NCBI GenBank assembly: GCA_024643655.1
Contig: JAHEMM010000002.1
Location: 1 to 64,000 of the forward strand
Length of the DNA: 64,000 nucleotides
Source of the DNA: Chitinophagaceae bacterium
GTDB lineage: Bacteria; Bacteroidota; Bacteroidia; Chitinophagales; Chitinophagaceae
Direction of reading: 5' to 3'
Shown here: positions 53,427 through 62,999 of the stretch, piece after piece
Numbering within the stretch: the first letter of the stretch is position 1
Layout of the letters: the number at the start of each line of letters is the position of its first letter
The notes under the pieces: model-generated
Seen by the model: the letters and a program-made list of their open reading frames with translations, nothing else
What the model was told of the DNA's origin: nothing
Databases searched by the model: none
Translations under genes and position numbers: made by a program

Positions 53427-56400
53427 TTAATTCTGCTTTTCCAGATTTCTGAAATCTACGGATACTAATTTACTCACTCCCGGCTCCTGCATTGTTACTC
53501 CATAAATAACATCTACTGTACTCATGGTCATTTTATTGTGTGTAACAATAATAAATTGTGAGTTATCGCTAAACTGACGAATCATATTTGTAAACTTTCC
53601 CACATTCGCATCATCTAATGGAGCATCTACTTCATCCAAAATGCAAAAAGGAGCTGGTTTAATAAGATAGATCGCAAATAATAAAGCTGTTGCAGTTAAT
53701 GTTCTTTCTCCACCACTTAGTTGTGTTAAAGATGACGGCCTTTTGCCTTTAGGCTTTGCAATTACATCTATTCCAGTTTCTGCAATATTCTCAGGGTTTT
53801 CCAACACCAGATCACATTGATCATCTTCTGTAAATAAGGTTTGGAATACCTTTTGAAAATTCTCTCTTACTAAATGGAATGTATCTAAAAACTTCTGATT
53901 TGCTGTTAATTCTACTTCTTCTATTGTTTTCAATAGACTATCTTTTGCATTTACTAAGTCAGTCTTTTGCTCTACAATAAAATCATAACGCTTTTTCATT
54001 TCGGTAAATGCTTCAATCGCAGTTGGATTTACTTCTCCCAGATTTTCCAAACGCTTCTTCATCCTGTCAGCTTTCTCCTGCAACTCTTCTACTGGCACCT
54101 CTCCTGTCCTTTCTTCTCCGAGTATAGATTCAAGGTCAATTCTGAATTCTACATTCAACCTTTCTTTCATCCCCGCCAATTGTAGCTTTAGTTCATTTAA
54201 CTTGTCTTTTATAGCTGCAAGCATATGCTCAACCTGCTCTTTATCTTTTACTTTATGACGTATTGTACTTTCTTTTTCTGCCAACTTATTTCTAAAATTA
54301 TAGTAAGCCTGATCAGCCTCGTTCAATTTCTTTTCTTCATCTTCTTTACTTTGTAAAAGACCCAAAAGAGCCTCTTCAATTTCTTTTAACGCAACGGTAG
54401 ATTGCTCAATATTGCTAACCGTTTCACCAAACTGAGTTGTATTCGTCTCAATCTGTAATTTCAAATCATGTAGTTGATTGCTCTTAAATTCCAACTCTTG
54501 TTTCAACCCATTAATCTTACTCTGTTGTCTAGTAACATTCAGGTTGAATTCATTGAATTGTCGTGATGCATCATTATAATTTGCATCAACTGCTTTAAAT
54601 GATTCATCTGCTTCAGCTAATCGTGAAGCCGCCATTTGCAACTGTTCATTAAATAATCCCAGTTCATTTCTCACAATTTCAACTGAGCTTAGTACCTGTT
54701 TTGACTGTACATTCAATTCTTCAAGACGTTGTTCGCTTGAATGTTGTGATGCATGTAGATTTTCCAATTTATTATGCAGCGAAAAAACTTCATTCGTTAA
54801 TTGCTGAATTCCTTTTTCAGTATCTCTAATCACCGTCTCTCTTAGATCTTCATTAAAAGCGATTACTTCATTATGACGTAGCTGAATTTCGGATCTCAAT
54901 GCCTCAACAACAATGTCTTGTGCTGCAATTTCTTCTTCTATTTTTTCAAGATTCTTTACACGACCAATTTTTTTCCCTTCTATCAATCCAACACTTCCAC
55001 CAGTCAATGAATATTTACCCTTTACATATTTACCATTCTTTTCAATTACTACAAATCCATTGCTATTTTGCAGGGCATCTTCATTATCTGCAATGAATAC
55101 ATTACTTAATAAATGTTCTGCCAATTTTTTGTATTTACTATCTACTTCAATAACACTTAATGCCGGAATTGCACCTTGTAATTGGTGATTTGAAACCTCA
55201 GCCTGATTGTCTATAAATTTATTCAACAAAAAGAAATTTGCTTTACCCTTTTTGTTTTGATCCAATAAATGTACTGCCTGCAAACCCTCTTGCAGGTCAT
55301 TTACTACATAATAACTCAGATAAGGTTCAAGTACATTTTCCAACGCCGTTCTGTATTCTTCCTTAACATATAAAACATCGGAAAGTATTGGTGAGTTATG
55401 GCTCCAATTAGAATTATTATGAAGAAACTTTACCGAATCAGGATAACCTTCCATTGAATCGATCATGCTTTTTAATAATTCATGCTCATTCTTTTTGGCA
55501 TCCAGCTTTCTGGTTTCAATTGCTAAATTATTTCTTAGTTCGTCTAAAACAGATTGTGTTTGTAAAATCTGTTCTTTAGTATTTTCCTGGTGATGCTGTA
55601 ACTGCTCAAGGTCAACTTTTTTGATCTCTAGCTCCTTCTCTTTCAAAATTCTTTCCTGATCAAGACTAGTTCGTTGCTCTTCTCTTTGCTTCCTTTCTTC
55701 TTCTATTTGTCCTATAACTCTTTGCAAATTCTGAACTGAAGTATCAGCCACCGCCACTTTCTTTTCTGCATCAAATTGGCTACGCTGTAATTGTTGGTTT
55801 TCATTACGAAGATTATCCAATGCTGAACGTTTTTCATCAAGCACTTTTCTTTTTGCCTCAACATCATTCCGAAGCTGCTCCAGTTGTTCATTTAAGCCTA
55901 TTAATACTTTTTCTTCTTCTTCTACTTGTAAGTTAGTAAAGCCAATACTTTCATCAATCCCTTTTAATTGTCCCTCTGCTTTTTCTAAGAAGCCTTTCAG
56001 ATTTGCTTCTTTTTCCCTCAAATGTTCTAAACGCTGTGCTGATAAATTTTTGTCGTTCTCCTTGCTACGAACAGTTTGCTGCATTTCATTAAATGCATGT
56101 TGCATTGACTGTAATGCTTTTTCCTTCTCAATAAATACTACTTTCTCATTTTCTAAAGCCGCTTCATCCGTAGCTATCTCGGCCTCAAGTTTTACTCTTT
56201 TATCAGTTTCAATATCTTGTTGTTCATTCAATTCTTTATAAGAAAGATTAAAGCCTTCCAATGCAGCTTTGGCCAGTTCAATACTAATCTCTCTGTATTC
56301 TTTTTTAATCTCATGATATTTCTCTGCCTTCTTTGCCTGACTTTCTAAAGCTTTCAACTGATTGTTGATTTCAAAAAGAAGATCTTCTATACGAGCAAGA

Positions 56401-56960
56401 TCTTGTTCTGTTGCGTCTAGTTTTAATTTTGCTTCTCTTTTTCTGGTCTTATAAATCGATATACCTGCTGCCTGTTCCAGCATTTTCCGGCGGCTGTTAT
56501 CTTTATCCTTGATTAAATCATCAACCATACCCAATTCGATAATAGCATAACTATCCGTACTGATACCTGTATCCATAAATAAATTCTGGATATCTTTTAG
56601 GCGGCATTGTACATCATTCAAGCGATATTCACTTTCACCGCTTTTATAAAATTTACGGGTTACTGTAACTGTACTAAACTCAGTTGGTAACAATCCTTTG
56701 GTATTTTCAAAAGTTAGATTTACCTCAGCCAATCCACTGGCACTACGGCTTTTGGAGCCATTGAAAACAAGGCTATCTAGGTTTTCACTTCTTAACTGAC
56801 TTATTTTTTGTTCACCTATTACCCAGCGAATGCTATCTACTATATTGGATTTACCACATCCGTTAGGCCCAACAATTCCAGTAATATTATCGTCGAAACT
56901 AACAATAGTTTTGTCTGCAAAACTTTTGAATCCCTTTATTTCTAAGCTCTTTAATCTCAC
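53427..56960 (-). CDS. smc: Chromosome segregation protein SMC
   Basis: A 1177-residue SMC ATPase that compacts and segregates the chromosome together with ScpA/ScpB (not in this window). The head starts 'LKSLEIKGFKSFADKTIVSFDDNITGIVGPNGCGKSNIVDSIRWVIGEQ', with Walker A near 33-40. Long coiled coils (about 170-500 and 680-1010) flank the hinge (about 515-635, 'MEGYPDSVKFLHNN..'). The C-terminal head has the signature 'LSGGERTLTATALLFA' near 1080 and Walker B 'PAPFCILDEVDAPLDDANV'. Length and layout are complete. It is monocistronic on the minus strand; the long shadow ORFs opposite are ignored. Confidence 0.98.
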   Translation of the reverse strand: MRLKSLEIKGFKSFADKTIVSFDDNITGIVGPNGCGKSNIVDSIRWVIGEQKISQLRSENLDSLVFNGSKSRSASGLAEVNLTFENTKGLLPTEFSTVTVTRKFYKSGESEYRLNDVQCRLKDIQNLFMDTGISTDSYAIIELGMVDDLIKDKDNSRRKMLEQAAGISIYKTRKREAKLKLDATEQDLARIEDLLFEINNQLKALESQAKKAEKYHEIKKEYREISIELAKAALEGFNLSYKELNEQQDIETDKRVKLEAEIATDEAALENEKVVFIEKEKALQSMQHAFNEMQQTVRSKENDKNLSAQRLEHLREKEANLKGFLEKAEGQLKGIDESIGFTNLQVEEEEKVLIGLNEQLEQLRNDVEAKRKVLDEKRSALDNLRNENQQLQRSQFDAEKKVAVADTSVQNLQRVIGQIEEERKQREEQRTSLDQERILKEKELEIKKVDLEQLQHHQENTKEQILQTQSVLDELRNNLAIETRKLDAKKNEHELLKSMIDSMEGYPDSVKFLHNNSNWSHNSPILSDVLYVKEEYRTALENVLEPYLSYYVVNDLQEGLQAVHLLDQNKKGKANFFLLNKFIDNQAEVSNHQLQGAIPALSVIEVDSKYKKLAEHLLSNVFIADNEDALQNSNGFVVIEKNGKYVKGKYSLTGGSVGLIEGKKIGRVKNLEKIEEEIAAQDIVVEALRSEIQLRHNEVIAFNEDLRETVIRDTEKGIQQLTNEVFSLHNKLENLHASQHSSEQRLEELNVQSKQVLSSVEIVRNELGLFNEQLQMAASRLAEADESFKAVDANYNDASRQFNEFNLNVTRQQSKINGLKQELEFKSNQLHDLKLQIETNTTQFGETVSNIEQSTVALKEIEEALLGLLQSKEDEEKKLNEADQAYYNFRNKLAEKESTIRHKVKDKEQVEHMLAAIKDKLNELKLQLAGMKERLNVEFRIDLESILGEERTGEVPVEELQEKADRMKKRLENLGEVNPTAIEAFTEMKKRYDFIVEQKTDLVNAKDSLLKTIEEVELTANQKFLDTFHLVRENFQKVFQTLFTEDDQCDLVLENPENIAETGIDVIAKPKGKRPSSLTQLSGGERTLTATALLFAIYLIKPAPFCILDEVDAPLDDANVGKFTNMIRQFSDNSQFIIVTHNKMTMSTVDVIYGVTMQEPGVSKLVSVDFRNLEKQN

Positions 56961-57185
56961 TTTTTTTCTGTTTAAGTCAGCAGCGAATTTACACTAAAGA
57001 GACTATAAACAAACTTTGGCTATCAGGCAGTTATTCACAATAATTAGTGAAAAATGTGAGAAGAAAATAAATCGATTCTGATGCTGAAGATTTTAAAACG
57101 CCGCCTAATATTTAATTCTTAGTTATTGACCCAAAAATTGACAAATTTCATACTGAAAAGCTCATGGTTTTAGTACAAAATCAGG

Positions 57186-57476
57186 ATGGTGTTACGTCAA
57201 ATAAAACTTCAGTTCATAATTGCTTTTTTCATTTTGGCACAGTTTTTTAACCAACTTCTGAAAACAAAACCATTGACACCAATATACACCTCCTATGCTA
57301 CTAAAAAATTAGTATTGCAATTCGTAACGGAGAATATTAATATCAGAAAAAATACAACCTATTTATTGAAAATGATATCAAAAAGGCAGATTGATAATAT
57401 GTGGAAAAAAGTGTTCCACCTCTGCTTTGAAGCACAATTAAAAGGAAATAAAAAGGAACTCTTTAGCAAAAACTAA
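57186..57476 (+). CDS. Possible small protein (uncertain)
   Basis: A 96-codon ORF with a hydrophobic, basic N-terminus and 'MISKRQIDNMWKKVFHLCFEAQLKGNKKELFSKN' at its end. A shorter gene starting at the ATG near 57372 would be 34 residues and looks more protein-like. Composition is AT-driven, no homologue is recalled, and it overlaps the convergent 83-aa gene by 4 bases. Weak call. Confidence 0.3.
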   Translation: MVLRQIKLQFIIAFFILAQFFNQLLKTKPLTPIYTSYATKKLVLQFVTENINIRKNTTYLLKMISKRQIDNMWKKVFHLCFEAQLKGNKKELFSKN

Positions 57477-57724
57477 TTCTCGCAATCTGTTTCAAAAAAA
57501 CCAAGATCCGCAAGAATTATTTCAGCATCTGTATAATTCATAAGGCTTTTTTTCAAATTAGATCGTAGTTCCTCTCTTGTTTCTTTAAATGAAGATTTTA
57601 TCATAGAGAGTTTATAGGAATTTATCTTGAATATTGCTAAACGAGCTGTTTGAGAAGTAAAATCGTCAATTAGATGAAACGCTTCAGCAATATGTGCCTG
57701 ATCGTTGTAGTAAACCTGGTTCAT
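57473..57724 (-). CDS. Small helical protein, unknown
   Basis: This 83-residue acidic/basic helical protein ('MNQVYYNDQAHIAEAFHLIDDFTSQTARLAIFKINSYKLSM') has an amphipathic pattern, no signal peptide and no membrane segment. It is more protein-like than the opposing ORF. It stands alone. Not recognised. Confidence 0.55.
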   Translation of the reverse strand: MNQVYYNDQAHIAEAFHLIDDFTSQTARLAIFKINSYKLSMIKSSFKETREELRSNLKKSLMNYTDAEIILADLGFFETDCEN

Positions 57725-57904
57725 ACAATCGGATATTGGTTTAAAAAGGAATGGACAACAAAAAAACGTAACTAAAAATGTAAAATTGTAGTCAAGTATA
57801 TGAAGAACAATCTTTTTTTCTGTAGGGACGTAGTTTAGTCAAGTTTACAAGTAGATTAACTAAGTAGAAAATCAGTTTGACAAATGAAACCAGGAATAGG
57901 AAAG

Positions 57905-58270
57905 TTAGTTTCCTTTATTTTCTACTTCTTCTTCGGGAGTATCTTCTGTTGATTCAGGAGGTGTAATGTTTTTTATGGTAAGCAAGAAATCACCATTCAA
58001 ACTTATATTAAATTGATACTGACGCATTAATGACCTAGTAGTCTCATCTTCTTGTAAAATTTCTATCAAATCTCTAGCCGGAACCGATTTGTTTATAGGG
58101 TTTAAACGACCCTTTATAACTTCCACATTAAAAGTAACTACTGGCTTTCTGAGCTTTGTAGTACGCTCAAAATCAATCCTATTTAGATTTACTGTTTGCT
58201 CTGCTTCAGCAGATTTTTTTAATAAAATTCGTATTACAGGTAAATATTTCTTCCAGGTGTAAGTGTACAT
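57905..58270 (-). CDS. Small protein with acidic tail, unknown
   Basis: A 121-residue cytoplasmic protein that begins 'MYTYTWKKYLPVIRILLKKSAEAEQTVNLNRIDFERTTKLRKPVVTFNVEV', with a helix-then-strand pattern. It has a central 'PARDLIEILQEDETTRSLMRQYQFNISLNGDFLLTIKN' and ends in a strongly acidic tail ('PEEEVENKGN'). The composition suggests a real gene, and a similar small protein in other Chitinophagaceae is likely from memory, without a function. It stands alone. The upstream gap to 58554 shows no further gene. Confidence 0.72.
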   Translation of the reverse strand: MYTYTWKKYLPVIRILLKKSAEAEQTVNLNRIDFERTTKLRKPVVTFNVEVIKGRLNPINKSVPARDLIEILQEDETTRSLMRQYQFNISLNGDFLLTIKNITPPESTEDTPEEEVENKGN

Positions 58271-58554
58271 TAAATATAATTATTTATTCTGCGCTGATAA
58301 ATTTCAAGAAGTACGAAGGTCAGTTTTTATTTTTAGAAATACCCTTTTTTTGCTATTTAAATTGTAAAAAATGCCATTCTTTAGTTATTCAGCTGTTCTG
58401 AACCATTTTTAAATGCTTATCTTCACCAAGTTTCAGTTTAAAGCTTCACAAATAGTAAAATTCTTTACTTTTTTCTTTCAACTGTACTTTATTTAAAAAA
58501 CCGGTTTTATTACTTGAGTGCTATTTAATTTAAACCGGCACAACAATACATAAT

Positions 58555-58815
58555 ATGACGAACGAACAGATCGAGAAATTTGTAACCCAACATAACAATG
58601 TTGATAAGGCGCCAGTAACTATCAGTTTTAAAACCAGATCGGCTATAACCGGCTTATTTATTAAAACTGCTGATTATTCTGAATTAAGAGCTAAAAACTT
58701 ATGGCGTATTGTAAATGGCGCCAGTATTGAAGAATATCAAAAATCTAAGGATTTGAACCTTGCCCGAATTTTTAATGGCGTAGAATTCACTAGATTGAAT
58801 GTTATCAATTCCTGA
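58555..58815 (+). CDS. Small conserved-type protein, unknown
   Basis: This 86-residue protein is 'MTNEQIEKFVTQHNNVDKAPVTISFKTRSAITGLFIKTADYSELRAKNLWRIV' followed by 'KDLNLARIFNGVEFTRLNVI', which reads as helix, beta hairpin, helix and strand. It has no signal, Cys cluster or known motif. It lies 70 bases upstream of the DUF3095 gene on the same strand and could be co-transcribed with it. Function unknown. Confidence 0.72.
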   Translation: MTNEQIEKFVTQHNNVDKAPVTISFKTRSAITGLFIKTADYSELRAKNLWRIVNGASIEEYQKSKDLNLARIFNGVEFTRLNVINS

Positions 58816-58885
58816 TTACTTCTTTATTCTCCCTTTTTTATTGGAAAGAAAAATTAATTTCCCGGTTAAATACCTACTTTAAAGT

Positions 58886-60055
58886 ATGAATTCCGGTGCA
58901 AGTAAATTTTTTTATGCTCGTTTGCCGGTAAATCACATACCGCTTGGCGAATTACTTACAGAAAATCATTTATTCTTTTCTGTACCAGCAGATTGGCATG
59001 TATTAATAACAGATGTCAAGAAATCTACGGAAGCAGTAAAAAAAGGATTACATGAAACAGTAAACCTAGTTGCTACCGGGAGTATTGTTGCAGTACTCAA
59101 TATTGCTCATGATAAAAACCTTTCAGTTCCCTATTTCTTTGGCGGAGATGGTGCTACTTTCATAGTACCACATTTTATTTTGAAAGATGTATTAATCGCC
59201 TTATCCATACACCAAAAAAATACTTTTAAAAATTTCAATTTAAATTTACGGGTAGGACATGTCCCAGTTACAGAACTCTATCAAAAAGGACACTTGCTTT
59301 CCATATGTAAACTAAAAGCTGCTGAACAATATGCAATTCCAATAGTCTTAGGAAATGGTCTTTCAATAGCAGAAAAAATCATAAAAGGTGAAGACTACCA
59401 ATTGAATACACCTGTTTATCAAAAACAAGAGCTTGATTTAAGCGGTATGCAGTGCCGATGGGATAAAATAAAACCACCTCAAAATTATAATGAAGTAGTA
59501 AGTCTTGTTGTAATTGCATGTGATGGGAATAAGCAAGCCAAAGTGTTTAAAAAGGTGATCGACTTTATTGATGAAATATATGGCAAACCAGAAACCAGAA
59601 CCCCAATTTCTGTAGCTAAACTAAAACTAAAAGCAACTTTAAAAAAGATCGGCGAAGAAATGAAAGTAAAGATTGGCGGCTATCGTCCATTGCTTGTTTT
59701 CAAAAATTGGTTGACGACAATGATGGGAGTTTTATATTTTAAAACAAAACCAGGTAAAAATTATTTAACTCAATTAGTAGACTTTTCAGACACTCTTGTA
59801 ATTGATGGAAAGATAAATACTGTCATATCCGGCACTAGTATACAAAGGGAGTTACTAGAAAATGCATTAAATGAATTAGAGATAAAGAATGAAATTATCT
59901 ATGGATTGTTTGTAAGCAAAGAATCTGTCATGTCCTGTTATGTTAGAAACATGGGCAACAATCATGTACATTTTGTAGATGGCTCGGATGGTGGATATAC
60001 AAAAGCGGCTGGTGTATTAAAAACCAAAATAACCTCATTTAATGCTAAAGATTGA
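58886..60055 (+). CDS. DUF3095 family, nucleotidyl-cyclase-like protein
   Basis: A 389-residue protein of the DUF3095 family, which shows a cyclase-like half. 'VLITDVKKSTEAVKKG' puts an Asp (43) where class III adenylate cyclases have the first metal-binding Asp, and 'FFGGDGATFIVP' puts a second Asp (88) 45 residues later, close to the known spacing. The C-terminal half (about 215-389) is a separate domain ('GTSIQRELLENALNELEIKNEIIYGLFVSKESVMSCYVRNMG'). A cyclic-nucleotide or other nucleotide product is possible but unproven. No signal peptide is seen. It is in the same strand run as the 86-aa protein. Confidence 0.82.
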   Translation: MNSGASKFFYARLPVNHIPLGELLTENHLFFSVPADWHVLITDVKKSTEAVKKGLHETVNLVATGSIVAVLNIAHDKNLSVPYFFGGDGATFIVPHFILKDVLIALSIHQKNTFKNFNLNLRVGHVPVTELYQKGHLLSICKLKAAEQYAIPIVLGNGLSIAEKIIKGEDYQLNTPVYQKQELDLSGMQCRWDKIKPPQNYNEVVSLVVIACDGNKQAKVFKKVIDFIDEIYGKPETRTPISVAKLKLKATLKKIGEEMKVKIGGYRPLLVFKNWLTTMMGVLYFKTKPGKNYLTQLVDFSDTLVIDGKINTVISGTSIQRELLENALNELEIKNEIIYGLFVSKESVMSCYVRNMGNNHVHFVDGSDGGYTKAAGVLKTKITSFNAKD

Positions 60056-60177
60056 TCAATACAAATATTTCATTTTATACTTATAAATCAGTTAGTTTTT
60101 ACTAAACTACATACAAATTCTCATCATAAGATAAAAGCAAATTAAAAATAGCTATATCTTTATAGCAAAATAATACT

Positions 60178-60333
60178 ATGTCACTGTTGAATCAAAATAG
60201 CAAAAAAGGGAAAAAGAAAGATGGGAAAAAAAATGCGCCAGCTTCTGGGAAAAGTTCAAAATTTATTCAAAAAACAAAGTCTTCTGGATTTGTAAGTAAA
60301 CAATCTAACACTGGTTCTCAAAGAGGAAGTTGA
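60178..60333 (+). CDS. 51-residue lysine-rich protein (not in the ORF track)
   Basis: A 51-residue, extremely basic and low-complexity protein rich in Lys, Ser, Gly and Asn ('MSLLNQNSKKGKKKDGKKNAPASGKSS', ending 'NTGSQRGS'). The track missed it because it is below the 60-residue cut. The start is an ATG after an AT-rich leader with an A-rich approach. I recall small proteins with similar basic composition and a 'GSQRGS'-like end in other Bacteroidota, without a function. Binding of nucleic acid or ribosome is a guess from charge alone. Confidence 0.6.
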   Translation: MSLLNQNSKKGKKKDGKKNAPASGKSSKFIQKTKSSGFVSKQSNTGSQRGS

Positions 60334-60430
60334 TCCATCATTTCATATTCATTACTTTTTTTTATATTTAATAATGTCAGGCAAATTAAAATTAGCTGGA
60401 TAAGCCATTGTACTATGGCAGCAGATGCTA

Positions 60431-61147
60431 CTACCTTTTCAAAAATTTATTTTTTAATAATTTTTCCAAAACGTCATCCTTTTGACTACGGCTGATTGGT
60501 ATATGTTGCTGGCCAATTAATATATCATTCCCTTCAATACTATCAACTTTTGATATACTAACGATATAGGACTTGTGAACTTTGAAAAAATCATTTTTAG
60601 GCAAATAATCTTCAACCGATTTAAAAGTAAGGTACGTCATATATTTTTTTTCAATTGTATGTATTAATACATAATTCTGAAGTGCTTCTACATACAATAC
60701 ATCTTCAAAAAGAATTTTAACAAGCTTGTTATCTGCCTTTATAAAAAAGTAGTTGGACGAAGCTGATTCTTTGTCATTGGTTTCTCTTATTTCGTAAAAC
60801 TCTTTAGCTTTTAAAACTGCTTTTAAGAAACGTTCAAATGAGATTGGTTTTACAAGGTAATCCAATGCATTCACTTCAAATCCTTCTAAAGCATATTGTG
60901 GATATGCAGTTGTAAAAATAACTGGAGGTGGAAGTTGTAGAGATTTAAAAAAAAGCAGACCTGATATTTTAGGCATTTGAATATCCAAAAACAATAATTG
61001 AACATCCCCGCTATGCAGCAATTCAGTTGCCTTTAAAGGAGAATCAAATTCACCTATGAGATTTAAAAAATCAACATCACCAATATATTCCTTTAATCCT
61101 TTTCTTGCTAATGGCTCATCATCAATAATTACACAATTAATATTCAT
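60431..61147 (-). CDS. LytTR-family response regulator
   Basis: This 238-residue regulator has a receiver domain (1-120) with acidic 'IIDDEP' at the start, phospho-acceptor Asp55 in 'LLFLDIQMPKISG', Thr/Ala in 'IFTTAYPQYALEGFEVNALDYLVKPI' and Lys in 'VKPI'. A LytTR DNA-binding domain (about 135-238) has 'DVLYVEALQNYVLIHTIEKKYMTYLTFKSVEDYLP' and ends 'HIPISRSQKDDVLEKLL'. It overlaps the sensor kinase by 11 bases, so they form a two-component pair. Targets are unknown; the divergent dioxygenase-like gene is a candidate by position. Confidence 0.94.
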   Translation of the reverse strand: MNINCVIIDDEPLARKGLKEYIGDVDFLNLIGEFDSPLKATELLHSGDVQLLFLDIQMPKISGLLFFKSLQLPPPVIFTTAYPQYALEGFEVNALDYLVKPISFERFLKAVLKAKEFYEIRETNDKESASSNYFFIKADNKLVKILFEDVLYVEALQNYVLIHTIEKKYMTYLTFKSVEDYLPKNDFFKVHKSYIVSISKVDSIEGNDILIGQQHIPISRSQKDDVLEKLLKNKFLKR

Positions 61148-62165
61148 GAATTTCCAGTTTTAACTTTACAGTGAATTTATTCTCAATTTCGTTGATCGCC
61201 AATTGATGTTTTCCCGGATATAACAACTCCAACCTCCTTTTAACATTAGCAAGTCCAATACCACCAGATACATTTTTGGTTACCGCTTCTGTACTATTTT
61301 CTACTATAAAACAAAACGATCCGTTTTCTCTGCTCATGTTAATTGTAACATCATTCGGCTTAGTTGTGTAATGGGAAATGTGCTTAAAAGCATTTTCGAC
61401 AAATGGAATTAATAACAGTGGTTCAATTGTAAAACCCTTTACGTCTGGTGCACAAATAAATTTAACACCATAGTTTTCGTCTTTTCTTATTTGCTGAAGT
61501 TCAGTATAATCTTTTATATAATGAATCTCTTTTTCAATAGGTATTTTCTCTCCATTCATTTCATAAAGCTGATATCTTAGAATTTCTGAAAATTGATGTA
61601 ATGTTGTCCTTGCATCAGCATTATCCTTATTAATAAGAAAATAGATAGCATTTAGGGAATTGAAAACAAAATGAGGATTGATTTGAGATTTTAGGAAATT
61701 TAGTTCTGCTTCAGCTTTTTCTTTTGCCGTTTCAGCCATTCGTTGTTGCAACTTCCCGTAGTCAAAAATCAATTTTACTGCCGCACCTGCGATGACCAGA
61801 AAAAAGTGAGGTAGTATATTGTCATAAATCCTACTTTTTATATCAGAAGTCCAGGTATATAATGCTGGATTATCAATAATAATTCCAAGTATCCTCATTT
61901 TTATCATACTGCTTGAAAGTATAAGTACAATAAAAATGAAGCCAAACCAGAGGTATTTTTTTTTATATAAAAATCTTGGAATTAATACAAAATTTGTTAC
62001 ATAAATCAAAAATGCAAGATCAACAACTTTGATAAGACTAACTAAAAATGCAATGCCTGAAGTAGCATAATTTTCTCTTCTAAGAAAAAACCAACTACCT
62101 AACACCAACATCCAAAAAATGAAATGATGTAGTTTGTATTTTATAAAAAAAGATGCGTTTTGCAT
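61137..62165 (-). CDS. LytS-type sensor histidine kinase
   Basis: This 342-residue kinase has four membrane helices (about 12-28, 36-63, 70-92 and 118-134). The dimerisation segment carries the phospho-acceptor in 'LNFLKSQINPHFVFNSLNAIYFL' (His165). The ATP-binding domain has 'PLLLIPFVENAFKHIS' (N box) and 'GGIGLANVKRRLELLYPGKHQL' (G boxes). No extracellular sensor domain is present, so it senses through its membrane part. It is paired with the overlapping LytTR regulator. Signal unknown. Confidence 0.94.
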   Translation of the reverse strand: MQNASFFIKYKLHHFIFWMLVLGSWFFLRRENYATSGIAFLVSLIKVVDLAFLIYVTNFVLIPRFLYKKKYLWFGFIFIVLILSSSMIKMRILGIIIDNPALYTWTSDIKSRIYDNILPHFFLVIAGAAVKLIFDYGKLQQRMAETAKEKAEAELNFLKSQINPHFVFNSLNAIYFLINKDNADARTTLHQFSEILRYQLYEMNGEKIPIEKEIHYIKDYTELQQIRKDENYGVKFICAPDVKGFTIEPLLLIPFVENAFKHISHYTTKPNDVTINMSRENGSFCFIVENSTEAVTKNVSGGIGLANVKRRLELLYPGKHQLAINEIENKFTVKLKLEIHEY

Positions 62166-62326
62166 TATTCAAATTAAATGTACAAAATCTATTCTTTACA
62201 ATAAGTTTACATATACTGCCTACTTTACATGACCAAACGTAATGCTGCTGTTTGTAAAGTAAAATATACAATTGATGTAAAAGAAGAAGCAAAAACGATA
62301 CATCTGCTCAATTTTATAAAAAAAAT

Positions 62327-62986
62327 ATGAGAGTCATTATTTACATTTTACTAATTTGTCAATATTGTCTGATTGCTTGTGCACAAAACAATTCAAAATC
62401 AACAATAAAAAACCAGCCTTCAACCAGCGACTTAAGTGTTGGTGGTACTTGCGAAGGGTGCGAAGGTATTTTTGAATCTCCGGTTCCATTTAATAGTTTA
62501 AATGCTATTGACACGCTGCCTGACTTTTATGAACCTGGACCAAAAATCGAAATAAGCGGAACGATATATCTTTCAGATGGAAAGACGCCAGCTTCTGAAA
62601 TAATAATGTATCTGTATCATACAGATCAAGCAGGATTATATTCAAACGGCAGTAATTACTCTGTTTGGAGTAAGAGACATGGGTATATAAGGGGATGGAT
62701 AAAAACAGATAAAAATGGATACTATAAATTTTACACACTTATACCAGCATCCTACCCGAATAGCAACATTCCAAAACATATACATCCTACTATAAAAGAA
62801 CCAGGGAAAACAGCTTACTGGATTGATGATTTTGTATTTGAAAACGATCCTTTATTAACTGAAAAAGAAAAAAACAAAAAAAAGCCTGTTGGAGGAAATG
62901 GTGTTTTAGTATTAATAGAAAAAGATGGTTTTTTGAAAGCTTCACGAGATATAATTCTTGGGTTAAATGTCGAAAATTATCATTAA
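62327..62986 (+). CDS. Intradiol-dioxygenase-like lipoprotein
   Basis: This 219-residue protein has a lipoprotein signal (MRVIIYILLICQYCLIAC, Cys18) and a domain like catechol/protocatechuate 3,4-dioxygenases (about 75-215). The non-heme iron ligands of that family (two Tyr, two His) fit 'MYLYHTDQAGLYS' (Tyr), 'GYIRGWIKTDKNGYYKFYTLIPASYP' (Tyr) and 'IPKHIHPTIK' (His, His). 'LSVGGTCEGCEGIF' before the domain adds a Cys pair. Secreted, lipid-anchored intradiol-like proteins of unknown substrate are known in bacteria. It is divergent from the LytS/LytTR pair. Confidence 0.85.
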   Translation: MRVIIYILLICQYCLIACAQNNSKSTIKNQPSTSDLSVGGTCEGCEGIFESPVPFNSLNAIDTLPDFYEPGPKIEISGTIYLSDGKTPASEIIMYLYHTDQAGLYSNGSNYSVWSKRHGYIRGWIKTDKNGYYKFYTLIPASYPNSNIPKHIHPTIKEPGKTAYWIDDFVFENDPLLTEKEKNKKKPVGGNGVLVLIEKDGFLKASRDIILGLNVENYH

Positions 62987-62999
62987 CAACTCGAAATGC

